Shown here: positions 1-8,058 of the stretch, in pieces
Position numbering within the stretch: position 1 is the first letter of the stretch
Layout of the letters: the number at the start of each line of letters is the position of its first letter
Origin: Candidatus Accumulibacter contiguus
Lineage (GTDB): Bacteria; Pseudomonadota; Gammaproteobacteria; Burkholderiales; Rhodocyclaceae
Length of the DNA stretch: 64,000 bases
Assembly: GCF_012940005.1 (NCBI RefSeq)
Contig: NZ_SPMX01000002.1
Coordinates: 1-64,000 of the forward strand
Direction of reading: 5' to 3'
Notes under the pieces: model-generated
The model's database searches: none
Seen by the model: the letters and a program-made list of their open reading frames with translations, nothing else
Told to the model about the DNA's origin: nothing
Made by a program: the position numbers and the translations under genes

Positions 1-301
1 GTATGCTCTCGAACGACGTCCAGAAACGTCGTCGATAATTCGGGCGTCAGGTCGAGCTTACGCTTCCGCCCACCGCCTTTTTTCGGAGCTTATCCCCCGT
101 CGCCTCTTCCGCTATGTCCAGGTCGGCCAGTCCTTGTCGGATCGTCTTGCTATCGATCTCAAACAACTGCGCGATGTACTGCTGGCCCCCATGCCCTAAC
201 TTGTCAGACTCCACCGCCGCGTACCGGCGACGATCCTTTTCCGATAGTCGCCGATAGAATTCCTTCATTCGCCGCTCTACGTCTTCCCGGTAATAGCCCA
301 C
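1..301 (-). mobile_element. ISAzo13-like transposase, N-terminal part (runs off window)
   Basis: A GTG start at 301 follows an AAAGGGA ribosome-binding site by about 8 bases. The first 80 residues carry the hallmarks I associate with ISAzo13-family transposases: a stretch on RRRYAAVESDKLGHGG followed by a helix-turn-helix like region (SKTIRQGLADLDI) and a basic GGGRKRK-type linker. The zero frame stops at 47, but the family-like continuation (RKKGGGRKRKLDLTPEL) is in the -1 frame and stays open to the window edge. The switch point is a run of six A at 77-83. Either programmed -1 frameshifting makes the full transposase or one base was lost. Only the start of the gene is in the window, so intactness and terminal repeats cannot be judged. 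Family assignment is from memory of the sequence pattern. Confidence 0.72.
77..83 (-). promoter_or_regulatory. A_AAA_AAG slippery heptamer, candidate -1 frameshift site
   Basis: On the minus strand the zero-frame codons are CGA AAA AAG, which places the heptamer A_AAA_AAG exactly in the phase needed for -1 slippage. After a -1 shift the next codons are GGC GGT GGG CGG, restoring the GGGRK linker expected of the transposase. A6G motifs are an established recoding signal in several insertion-sequence families. Downstream stimulatory structure was not assessed. Confidence 0.6.
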
Positions 302-410
302 GCTGCATTCCCTTTGCTGTTTTCAGAACAACCAAGCAAGCAAGTGGCATGCCCGAGCGCACAGTCAAAACGGGAAGTTATTTCGTAGGCGTTCCCTGGG
401 GCTCACGCCG

Positions 411-536
411 CTATGACAACCGAGTGGCAAGGCCCTGAGGTCTCCCCCACCCGAGCGGATGGCGTTCATTCAAGAACGGTTCTATTATTTTCCACTGTTC
501 GTTCGTCAGATCGGAATCGTAGGTTGCTCTGCTCAT
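411..536 (-). pseudogene. IS5-like transposase remnant (N-terminus only)
   Basis: From the ATG at 536 the product begins MSRATYDSDLTNEQWKIIEP, the typical opening of IS5-group (DUF4096) transposases, where a short SDLT..QW..IEP motif precedes the HTH region. Only about 41 residues remain before a stop at 411, against roughly 130-270 in intact members, and the sequence after the GRP motif no longer resembles a transposase. A longer in-frame reading from 626 only adds unrelated residues. It lies next to the ISAzo13-like element, so this edge of the window looks like a small insertion-sequence graveyard; the remnant may have been truncated by the neighbouring insertion. Confidence 0.65.
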
Positions 537-680
537 ATAATAGATAGACAATGGCGTGTTTAAACGGATGGAATATTCTCCCGGGTCAGACAGGCCTCTC
601 TTCCCGCCTTCCGGATGAGCAATCATTATAAATCAATAGGTTAGGTTTTTTAACACGCTCTGACGTTAGACACGGTTGCT

Positions 681-694
681 CCCCCGCGCGGGGG
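681..694. repeat. Perfect GC palindrome
   Basis: CCCCCGCGCGGGGG is a perfect 14-base palindrome about 40 bases downstream of the stop of the minus-strand zinc-ribbon gene. With the neighbouring hairpin at 710-725 it could terminate transcription from either side, but neither is followed by a T run, so I do not call an intrinsic terminator here. Confidence 0.4.
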
Positions 695-709
695 GAGGGG
701 AGATTCGTG

Positions 710-725
710 AGTCGCATACGCGACT
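710..725 (-). terminator. Short hairpin after zinc-ribbon gene
   Basis: AGTCGC and GCGACT form a perfect six-base stem with a four-base loop, starting 6 bases past the stop codon of the minus-strand gene that ends at 732. There is no U tract, so it would be at best a weak or Rho-assisted terminator. Confidence 0.3.
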
Positions 726-731
726 TTCACA

Positions 732-1478
732 TTAATTCTTCAGCAATAGCCACACGCCCTCGATACCGTTGAGCACGAGATCCACGACGTCGGGTGCTAA
801 TCGGTCCTTGTGCTCCTGCCGCTTCGCCCGCAATCTGGCACGCTCGTTGGCGATCAGCGCTTCGGCAAGGGCCTGCGGGTCAAGGTTTGCCTGCCGGTTC
901 GCTTTCTTGCCGAAGTCATCAAGTGCTTTCTGCACGGCGTCGGGGTCGAGAATGACGATCGGTGAACGGCAGTGATTGCAGACCTGGTCGCGACAAATAT
1001 CGACCGGCGCGCCGCAACCGGAGCAGCGAATGGTCTGCACCTGGCGCGCGAGTTGATCGACTTCGGCGCCGTTGAGCAGACGAACGAAGCCCTTTTCGAT
1101 CATGAATGCGGCAAATCCGGTGTAACGGCCGTGCCGTTGCGGGCAACGGTGGTAGGCAAAACGGCCGGCGCGCGTGCTGTCGAGGCAGGCCAGCAGCGAC
1201 TGCTGGCAGCGCGGGCAGCGCAGCGGCTGGCGCCAAGGCTGGCGCGAGTCGGCAAAATGCTGGTGCAGCAGCCGGAACAGTTCGAGGACCCCCGCTGGCG
1301 CCAATTGCGCACTCTCATATTCGTCGAACCAGATGCCCTGGCAGGCGAAACAGAGATCCAAAGTGAGTTCGCCGCTGAGCTGGCGCTGGAATCGATGAAC
1401 TGCCATCGGTACCTGGCAGCTCGGACATCGCGCAGCGTTGGTCGGAGGCGGGGAAAATGGCTTGGGGAGACTGGACAT
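732..1478 (-). CDS. Zinc-ribbon (zf-TFIIB-like) protein of unknown function
   Basis: 248 residues with three consecutive zinc-ribbon-like cysteine clusters. The first (C18-x2-C21 ... C43-x2-C46, with the signature LCFACQGIWFD) matches the zf-TFIIB domain found in many uncharacterised bacterial proteins. The second cluster begins near residue 88 (RCPRC ... HRCPQRHG) and the third is IRCSGC ... CNHC. The C-terminus is a charged helix (residues about 195-240) ending in a hydrophobic stretch. No catalytic motif is visible, so a structural or nucleic-acid/protein-binding role is all that can be inferred. It stands alone, separated by 157 bases from the next gene upstream, which reads in the same direction. 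Confidence 0.75.
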   Translation of the reverse strand: MSSLPKPFSPPPTNAARCPSCQVPMAVHRFQRQLSGELTLDLCFACQGIWFDEYESAQLAPAGVLELFRLLHQHFADSRQPWRQPLRCPRCQQSLLACLDSTRAGRFAYHRCPQRHGRYTGFAAFMIEKGFVRLLNGAEVDQLARQVQTIRCSGCGAPVDICRDQVCNHCRSPIVILDPDAVQKALDDFGKKANRQANLDPQALAEALIANERARLRAKRQEHKDRLAPDVVDLVLNGIEGVWLLLKN

Positions 1479-1635
1479 GGTGGCGAAGGGGCGAAGGCGG
1501 CAGGGGGTCAGTCGGCGGAGGCTCTGCGTTCAGCCCCGCAAGTGGTGTGAAACGATCAAAGGCGAACCAATGGGCCAGGTTCGGCGGTTCTACTGCATTC
1601 ACAAAACGATGTGAGCCCGGCTGCTAGCTGTTGCT

Positions 1636-2919
1636 TTACATCGCTGCACGCTGCACGACGCGACGGATGTGTCGGACCCCCATCGCGGCGCTGATGACCA
1701 CGATCGGAATCGCCACCCCGGTGACGACATCCGGATTGACATCGACGCCCGCCGCCTTGATTGCCTTGGTGATGTAAGCGATCAGGCCGACCACGTAATA
1801 GCTGACCGCGGCTACCGACAATCCCTCGACGGTCTCCTGCAGGCGCAGTTGCAGTCTGGCCCGCCGTGCCGTCGCGCTCAGGAGCGCCTGGTTCTGCCTT
1901 TGCATCGCGATGTCGACCCGCGTGCGCAACAATTCGCTGGCACGACCGACTCGTTCCGACAGGCTGTCCTGGAGCCTGGCCACGGTTTCGCAGGTGTTCA
2001 TCGCCGGCATCAGGCGCCGCTCGACGAACTCGCGCAGGGGCGACAGACCTTCGACACGCACTTCCCGCAGTTCGACGATACGACGATCGACCAACTCGTG
2101 GTAGGCGCGCGCGGCGCAAATCCGACCCAGAGTCGATGAAATCGTGCTCTCGACGACGGCGGCGAGTTTGGTGAGCCGGTCGAGCAGCGCCGGTTCATCT
2201 TCGCTCCTGGCCTCGACCATTTCGTTGATCAGCGCCGCCAGTCGCTGATCGACATCGACCAGCACCGGCATGGTCGCCCGGGCCACCGGGAGGGTGAGCA
2301 GCGCCCTCATCAGATAGGTTTCGATCTCCAGCAAGCGCTGCACCATCCGTCCCGCCTGGCGCGGGGTGAGGCTGAAATCTTCGATCAGGAAGCGGCTGTA
2401 GCCATCCGCATGGATGCGAAAGTCGGCCCACACGCTGGCGACGCCGTCGCCGACACGTGAACCGACGAGCGGGTTGCCTTCGAAATACGTCGCCAGTTCC
2501 TCGTTGCCGGTCGCTTTCCTGGGGGCTTTTCGCAGCGCGACGTGCGCGGCCACGAGCACCTGCCCCGGCAGGCTCTCCAGCCAGTCTGGCGGGACGCTGG
2601 CGATCACTGGCCTGGCGAAGGGATCGTCGAACTCGCCCTGACGGAAGAAGGTGTAGCTGTTGCACTCGGTACGCCGCTCCCATTTGATCCGGAAGGTGCC
2701 GAGATCGGCCTGGAAGTGATTGACATCCGGCGCCGGGGGAGGCACGCCGTAGCGCGTGCACAGCTCGACGAGGCGCTCGTACTCGGCCTCCCGGTTGGCA
2801 GGGTCGGTGGCGAGGGCCAGATAGGATGCCTGCTCCGGAATGTTGAGCGTTTCCGGTAAGCGGGCATGCAGCTCGTAGTTGAGAGCAAAGCGTTGCGGAT
2901 GATTCACTGCGGTTGCCAT
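1636..2919 (-). CDS. DUF3422 family membrane-anchored protein
   Basis: 427 residues, close to the usual length of the DUF3422 family of proteobacteria, whose function is unknown. The N-terminal two thirds are soluble (the WERRTECNSYTFFR region is characteristic), followed by a long helical, probably coiled-coil region (about 220-360) and two hydrophobic segments at the C-terminus (about 368-390 and 396-415) that would anchor the protein in the inner membrane with the bulk on one side. The start ATG at 2919 is followed by a plausible N-terminus; no operon partner overlaps it. Confidence 0.8.
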   Translation of the reverse strand: MATAVNHPQRFALNYELHARLPETLNIPEQASYLALATDPANREAEYERLVELCTRYGVPPPAPDVNHFQADLGTFRIKWERRTECNSYTFFRQGEFDDPFARPVIASVPPDWLESLPGQVLVAAHVALRKAPRKATGNEELATYFEGNPLVGSRVGDGVASVWADFRIHADGYSRFLIEDFSLTPRQAGRMVQRLLEIETYLMRALLTLPVARATMPVLVDVDQRLAALINEMVEARSEDEPALLDRLTKLAAVVESTISSTLGRICAARAYHELVDRRIVELREVRVEGLSPLREFVERRLMPAMNTCETVARLQDSLSERVGRASELLRTRVDIAMQRQNQALLSATARRARLQLRLQETVEGLSVAAVSYYVVGLIAYITKAIKAAGVDVNPDVVTGVAIPIVVISAAMGVRHIRRVVQRAAM

Positions 2920-3004
2920 GCCATTCCTTCATCAATCTTGCAGGGGATTTCTGGCGAATAGTAACCGATGAGCTTTCTTGAACGCTACCCGGCGCCCTCG
3001 ACAC

Positions 3005-4405
3005 TCAGGCGTCGAAACGACGTACCCAGAACAGTTCATGGCGGCGGACGGCCTTGCGGAAAAATTCGTTTTCGCCGGTGGGCGGCCAGGAACGACCAGT
3101 GAGCACTTGCTGGATGCGCCGGCGCAGACGTTTCTTGATCGGCAGGCGGCCCTGCAGATCGTGCTGCATGGCCAATGCCATGGCTTTGTCGAGCTGCACC
3201 GCTTCGCTCAGCGTCGGGCTCCAGAGAGCATCGGCGGGCAGCGATGTGAACGCCGGCGGCAAGGCGATGCCGCAGCCGGCCGGTCCCATCGGCCAGCGGT
3301 CGTTGTCGTGCAGGTGATTGGCGTAGAGCAGGGCGATTTCGGGCTGCCAATTCGCCAGTTTTGCCGCCAGATCGATCGCCAGAGTGGTGGCGTAGTGATC
3401 GGGATGCGGGTCGAGCTGCGGGTGCGGCGTGACGACAATTTCCGGGCGAAAGTGTTCGAGCAGAGCAACCAGATCACCGAGCAGGTTCTTCCCCGAAGGC
3501 TGGCCATCGGCATCGGCTGGCAGTGGCAGCGGATTGTGGCAGCGCGCGCTGCGGATGTCGGACTCGCCCGATGCGCGGGAAGCAAAGGTTTCCGCGGCAT
3601 CTTCGAGCATCGCCGATAGTTGCAGGCAGTAGTAACCGAGCTGCACGCAGCGCTTCTGCGGAACGTTGCCCCAGAGCGGTACGGCGATGCTGTCCCAACT
3701 GCGCAAGCGGCCTTTCAGCCTGGCCGCCTGCGCGGCATCGAGGTCGTAACGCTGGTACGCCTCTGCCTCGATCTCGCCCTGCGTCAGCGTCACGATGAGT
3801 ACTGCGGACGCTCGGCTATAGAGGCCGAATGCCGCCAATTCGGCGTCATCGGCGTGCGGCGCGAGCACCATGATGCGGCGCTGCGCATAATCCGGGTTAT
3901 GCAATGTGTAGAGCGTGGCGGTCGCCGGCAGGCGGCAGTGTCTCCCCTGGATCAGCAACTCGCTCCTGGCAAGCACATCGGCCTGTCCCGAGACATTCAG
4001 ATAGCGCCGACCCGAGACACCGCGCTCGAAATCCTGCCGGTCATCGCCGAGCAGAACCTGCGGGTCGAGCCAGTAGCCGAGCCCGCTGCTGCGCAACTCG
4101 ATTTCGAGGATCAAGGTCTCGCCAGCCGCCAGTGGCTCGCTCAACTGCACGCGGCCATCGCGCAGCGATACCTGCTGCCGGGGAGTATCGGGCGGGAAGC
4201 GGTACTGGTAGTCATCGTGTGGCGAATAGAAGAGATGATCGGCCAGCCAGGCCTCATGCGTGATCCAGCCGAGCAGCAGCAGGCCGGGCAGCAGCCACCA
4301 GGCGAGGAAAAAGCCAAGCACGACGAGCAGGAGCGCGGCCGAGAGTAGCAGATAGCGTTTCTGTCGGCGGTAGCGCGAGAGTAATTGCGGTTTACGTGAA
4401 AGCAT
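3005..4405 (-). CDS. PIG-L/LmbE-family deacetylase with N-terminal membrane segments
   Basis: 466 residues from the ATG at 4405, chosen because it has GAGG upstream and leaves 47 bases to the preceding gene; an in-frame ATG at 4483 would overlap that gene. Residues about 18-50 are strongly hydrophobic (one or two membrane spans). The catalytic half begins at IMVLAPHADDAELAAFG, the zinc-binding motif of LmbE-like N-deacetylases (usual form A/PHPDD), with a second metal motif HPHPDH further on. These enzymes remove acetyl groups from N-acetyl-sugars. The middle part (about 55-190) has no recognised domain. It follows the Mig-14-like gene and is probably co-transcribed with it, suggesting a joint envelope-polysaccharide role (inference). 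Confidence 0.78.
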   Translation of the reverse strand: MLSRKPQLLSRYRRQKRYLLLSAALLLVVLGFFLAWWLLPGLLLLGWITHEAWLADHLFYSPHDDYQYRFPPDTPRQQVSLRDGRVQLSEPLAAGETLILEIELRSSGLGYWLDPQVLLGDDRQDFERGVSGRRYLNVSGQADVLARSELLIQGRHCRLPATATLYTLHNPDYAQRRIMVLAPHADDAELAAFGLYSRASAVLIVTLTQGEIEAEAYQRYDLDAAQAARLKGRLRSWDSIAVPLWGNVPQKRCVQLGYYCLQLSAMLEDAAETFASRASGESDIRSARCHNPLPLPADADGQPSGKNLLGDLVALLEHFRPEIVVTPHPQLDPHPDHYATTLAIDLAAKLANWQPEIALLYANHLHDNDRWPMGPAGCGIALPPAFTSLPADALWSPTLSEAVQLDKAMALAMQHDLQGRLPIKKRLRRRIQQVLTGRSWPPTGENEFFRKAVRRHELFWVRRFDA

Positions 4406-4452
4406 GGCTGGCCTCGTGGAGGAATTCGCTGGCATCGCGGAGAAAACGTTTT

Positions 4453-5349
4453 CTAGATTTGATAGGCTGGCACGCGATGGCACCAGCGATCCTTGTATTC
4501 ACGATCGGCGCGACCGAAGGAATAACGCAAGGGTTTGCCGAGCGCGCGCGCATCCTGCCAGGCGGCTTGCGTGTTGACGAAGCTGAGGACGCTGCCGGGG
4601 CTGAACTCTCTGCATTGCGGGTCTACACCGCCATTGATGTATTCGAGAGAAATCCACTGCGGGGCTTCGACGCGGTAGAGAATCTGGATGGCGATCGGCT
4701 GCGCGTTGCGCAACAGCACCGCGCCGGTCATGAATTCACGCAACAGCGTAAAGACTTCGCTCAAATGCGCAGCGCCACGCGCGGCAAAGCCCCAGCGGCG
4801 CTCGAACAAATCTGCGTAGATGGCGGCCTGCTCGGACGGCGAAAAATCGAGCATCGAACGAATGCTGCCCCCCGCTTCCTCGAGCAGACGCAATTCGCGG
4901 CGCTGGTTGTAGCGGAACTTCTTGCCGTAGTCTTCGGGTGGGCGCGCCAACGCCAGGCCCTGCGGCTGCGGCCGCAGCGTGCTGATGCGTGCGGCGTTCA
5001 GTTCGGAGACGTATGGCACTCGCAAACGCACCGGTACAGAGGCCTCGGCAGCGATCGGCAGGATGATCTCGGCATTGCCGAGATCGAACAGGCCGCGCTG
5101 CCCGCGCTTTTTGAGCACCACCTTGGACAGCGCCAGATAAGGCCCCCAGCAGGGAATCGCTGCCAGCAGTCGATCGCCGGCAAACCAGCCGAGGTAACGC
5201 ACCGGTATCGCCGCCAGCCCCGCCAGCCGCTCGACGACGAGCGGATGCGTGGCGACGCTGCCACCGTACTGTTGCCAGGCCTGCGCGTAGCTCGCCGCAT
5301 CGATCGGCGTCCAGCCACGCTCGCGCCAGGCGCGCAACAGCGTCAGCAC
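4453..5349 (-). CDS. Mig-14/FemAB-like GNAT-fold protein
   Basis: About 298 residues from a GTG at 5349; the frame is open to an ATG at 5421, but the extra 24 residues are arginine- and proline-rich and unlike the family. The body (ERGWTPID near the start, VATHPLVV, KFRYNQRRELRLLEEAGG, FADLFERRWGF-type core, and YKDRWCH near the end) resembles Mig-14, a GNAT-superfamily protein linked in enterobacteria to antimicrobial-peptide resistance. It probably transfers an acyl or aminoacyl group to a cell-envelope component; the substrate is unknown. The gene ends 47 bases before the PIG-L deacetylase start, so the two are likely one transcription unit. Function by family resemblance only. Confidence 0.68.
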   Translation of the reverse strand: MLTLLRAWRERGWTPIDAASYAQAWQQYGGSVATHPLVVERLAGLAAIPVRYLGWFAGDRLLAAIPCWGPYLALSKVVLKKRGQRGLFDLGNAEIILPIAAEASVPVRLRVPYVSELNAARISTLRPQPQGLALARPPEDYGKKFRYNQRRELRLLEEAGGSIRSMLDFSPSEQAAIYADLFERRWGFAARGAAHLSEVFTLLREFMTGAVLLRNAQPIAIQILYRVEAPQWISLEYINGGVDPQCREFSPGSVLSFVNTQAAWQDARALGKPLRYSFGRADREYKDRWCHRVPAYQI

Positions 5350-5522
5350 GGGTCTCTGCCGGCAGCACGCGGCGCGCGCACTGCGACCAGGCGGGTGGCG
5401 TGCCAGGACTCTGCGCTGCACGCCGGTGGCTCCTGCCCCATGCTCCGATTGATCCCCAACGACTCGTCAAAACAAGAATGTACCGCTTTTTCCATGAAAT
5501 CAGCTTAAAGGCATGCGCGACC

Positions 5523-6509
5523 TCAGGGCTTGGCGCATTCGCGGACGAGGCGATCCCCGGCGCGGCCGCAGGGCGTGGGGGTACCGGCTTGCGGGTGCGG
5601 GGTGCCGTCTTCGTCGATCTGCGCGGCCACGGTATCCCAACTGAGCAGGCCATGCTTGTCGAGGGTCAGGCGCAGCAGCCAGCCGGTCCGGGCTGCGGGG
5701 AGGTCAAAACCGTCAAAGACGAAGTTGCCGAGGCTATAGACAATCAGCTTGCCCTGGTAATACTCGATGTCTTGCGTCACATGCGGATGCCCGCCGACCA
5801 CCAGGCTGGCACCGGCGTCGATCATCAAACGGGCCAGTTGCCGCTGCCGTTGGCTCGCCTGCCGTTCACGTTCCCAGCCCCAGTGCATGAAAGGAATCAC
5901 CAGGTCGGCACCGGCCGCGCGCGCAGCGCGGATGTCGGCGACGACCTGGCTATCCTCGCTCCAGGCGATTCCCGGCCATTCGGCACCGGCTTCGAAGGCG
6001 CGCGGCTTGAACTCGTTGTAGGCCAGCACGGCGATGCGCAGGCCGCGCCGTTCGATCCACAGCGGACGGTGCGCCTCGGTCAATTGGCGACCACCTCCGA
6101 AGGTGGCGATGCCGTGGCCGGCGAGATGAGCGAGGGTTTCGAGAAAAGCCGCCTGACCGTAATCGCCGGAATGATTGTTGGCCACACCGAGCGCATCGAA
6201 TCGCCCGCGCAGAACGGGCAGCACGCGCGGGTCGGCGCGGAAGCTGAAAATCTTGTTGTCGAGCGGTTTCCCGGTCGTGGCAATCGGGCATTCGAGGTTG
6301 CCGATGCGGTAGTCGGCGTCCTGCAGCAGCGCCGCGAAAGGTGCGAGCGGATCCCCACCGCGGTGGATCAGGCGGCCCGGACCATCGTCGAGCATGATGT
6401 CGCCGACGAAAATCAGACGGACGGGTTCGGCGCGCGCGCTTCCGGCGAGGATTGCCCCAGGTACGCCGAGCAGGATGACCAGCAGGCGCAAGCGGCCTCG
6501 CCAACTCAT
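5523..6509 (-). CDS. CapA-family metallophosphatase-like protein, exported
   Basis: 328 residues starting at the ATG at 6509, whose first bases overlap the stop codon of the upstream gene (ATGA), which fixes the start better than the upstream in-frame ATG at 6542. A signal peptide is visible (RLRLLVILLGVPGAILAGSARA). The mature part is a CapA/PGA-synthesis type calcineurin-like fold: FVGDIMLDDGPG, GNLECPIA, GVANNHSGDYG, and GGHPHVTQDIEYYQGK are the metal-site motifs in family order. CapA homologues act in poly-gamma-glutamate or capsule metabolism but most are uncharacterised, so the substrate here is unknown. The C-terminus ends in a Pro/Cys-containing tail of about 25 residues. Confidence 0.8.
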   Translation of the reverse strand: MSWRGRLRLLVILLGVPGAILAGSARAEPVRLIFVGDIMLDDGPGRLIHRGGDPLAPFAALLQDADYRIGNLECPIATTGKPLDNKIFSFRADPRVLPVLRGRFDALGVANNHSGDYGQAAFLETLAHLAGHGIATFGGGRQLTEAHRPLWIERRGLRIAVLAYNEFKPRAFEAGAEWPGIAWSEDSQVVADIRAARAAGADLVIPFMHWGWERERQASQRQRQLARLMIDAGASLVVGGHPHVTQDIEYYQGKLIVYSLGNFVFDGFDLPAARTGWLLRLTLDKHGLLSWDTVAAQIDEDGTPHPQAGTPTPCGRAGDRLVRECAKP

Positions 6510-6919
6510 CGTGCCGGCCCGCTGCTGGGAGACCATTCGCACCAGTATTGCAGCTCGCCATCGCGGATCGGCTCATAGACCTGGTTGAGGCCAGTAAAGC
6601 CGAAGCCTGCGCCCTTGCCTGCGAGCGGCGGGTAAGGGTGTGTTGCCTGCTGGATCGGCAGCGGTCCGCTGTCCCGATCGGCAAAGACATAGAGCTTGAT
6701 CGCCGCCAGGTCTGCCGGTTCTTTCTGAAAAACGATGCGAAAGAGGAAATACGAGCCGATCGGCTGCACCGGGACGGTGTAGGGCGAACTGACCGGCCGC
6801 GCTTCCAGATCCTGCGTTTCACCGCCGTAAGTGACGTGGCAGAGCAGCGTCTCGGCATGCACGGGCGCGGCAAACAGCAGGATGGCGGCGAGGAGGCGTT
6901 GGCAACGGTTGGGTATCAT
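6506..6919 (-). CDS. Small exported protein of unknown function
   Basis: 137 residues with a clear signal peptide (cleavage expected after APVHA, residue 22). The mature protein of about 115 residues has only two cysteines (C27 and the C of QYWCEW near the end), which could form one disulfide. I do not recognise the family. Its stop overlaps the start of the CapA-like gene by four bases (ATGA), so the two are translationally coupled and probably work in the same periplasmic process. Confidence 0.7.
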   Translation of the reverse strand: MIPNRCQRLLAAILLFAAPVHAETLLCHVTYGGETQDLEARPVSSPYTVPVQPIGSYFLFRIVFQKEPADLAAIKLYVFADRDSGPLPIQQATHPYPPLAGKGAGFGFTGLNQVYEPIRDGELQYWCEWSPSSGPAR

Positions 6920-6978
6920 CGGCGAGTGGCGGCTGGAAAACTGACTGGCGTCGGTGTAGGGACGAGCGATGTGCCAGC

Positions 6979-7776
6979 CTATGGCTGCCGCTCGATCCAG
7001 GCTGCGATTCGCTCGGCCGCGGCTTCCCAGTGGGCGTCGAGCATCAGCGTGTGTCCGGCACGCGGAATCACCGCCACTTCGGCCTGCCAGTGCGCGGCAA
7101 TGAAGCCCAGCCCTGCCGGCGGAAACAGGGCGTCCGCTTCGCCGCCGACGACCAGCACCGGCAGCTTCGGCCGGCGCCGGCCGATGTGCATCGCCAACAG
7201 CGTCAGGTCGAGGATGGCACGACGGGATTCGGACTGGAACAATGGCGCAAAGCGGAGCAGATTCTCGGTGCAGGTCTCCGGCGAATAGTAGACGTCGCGA
7301 ATCGTCTGCAGCGTCTCCGGCGTGTACTCGCCGCGAGTCGCGCGCGCTTGCTGGTCGAAGAATGCAGGCTCGGTCAAGGCAATCTTCATCGTCGCGCCGA
7401 GAATGCCCGTCGGCGGGACCGGTGCCATCAGGACTGCAGCCTGCGCCTGCTGACGTTCGAGAAAGCGTTCGACGACGACGCTGCCCATCGAGTGCCCGAT
7501 CAGGATCGCCGGCACATCGAGTTTCCGGGTCACCTGGGCGAGGTCTTCGGCATAATCGTCGATGCCGAAAGAGTGCAGATGCTCGCGGCCCTCGCTGGCG
7601 CCGTGACCGGAGAGGTCGAGCGCGTAGCAGTCGAAACCGCGACGGCTGAACCAGGGCAGAAAGTACGCGTCCCAGCAGCCGGCCGTGGCATAGCCGCCAT
7701 GGACAAAAACGAGTGCTGGAAAACGCTTCGCGCCGACCGCCGGCCGGTGCAGAGTATGGATGCGGCGAATTTTCAT
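6979..7776 (-). CDS. Alpha/beta-hydrolase fold protein
   Basis: 265 residues from the ATG at 7776. The same frame is open far upstream, but that part is antisense to the CARF nuclease gene and is not protein-like. Motifs in order: oxyanion loop FVHGGYATAGCW, nucleophile elbow GHSMGS (Ser in GxSxG), acidic residue in VVGGEADALFPP, and catalytic His in RAGHTLML. This is the arrangement of lysophospholipase/monoglyceride-lipase-like hydrolases. Substrate unknown. The gene is divergent from the CARF nuclease, with 282 bases between the starts. Confidence 0.82.
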   Translation of the reverse strand: MKIRRIHTLHRPAVGAKRFPALVFVHGGYATAGCWDAYFLPWFSRRGFDCYALDLSGHGASEGREHLHSFGIDDYAEDLAQVTRKLDVPAILIGHSMGSVVVERFLERQQAQAAVLMAPVPPTGILGATMKIALTEPAFFDQQARATRGEYTPETLQTIRDVYYSPETCTENLLRFAPLFQSESRRAILDLTLLAMHIGRRRPKLPVLVVGGEADALFPPAGLGFIAAHWQAEVAVIPRAGHTLMLDAHWEAAAERIAAWIERQP

Positions 7777-8058
7777 GATCGATGGGAAAGTGGCACGGCG
7801 AGGCCTGCTGGCCGAATGCCGAAGGTTGGCAGTTGGATCGAGCGCTTTGGCAGCTTTGGATGCCAGACAGGAAGCTGACGATGGCAAGTATCGCAGGGTC
7901 TTGCCAGTGCAGGCAATCCCCATTTTCTCAATGGACGTTCGCTGTCGGCCTGGCATTCTGATCAACGCAGGCATGGAAGCGCTCCCACGCCATCTCCATC
8001 TCCATCTCCGGCGAACAGGCGCACAATGGCGATTGCTTACCGTCCACGGAAACATCAC

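Noticed and set aside
4736-5653. 305-codon minus-strand frame overlapping the Mig-14-like gene
   Set aside because: Arginine- and alanine-rich shadow in another frame; the overlapping frame carries the family sequence.
7991-8010. Three CCATCT-type direct repeats before the CARF nuclease
   Set aside because: Too short and few to be a CRISPR remnant; no spacer structure and no palindrome.
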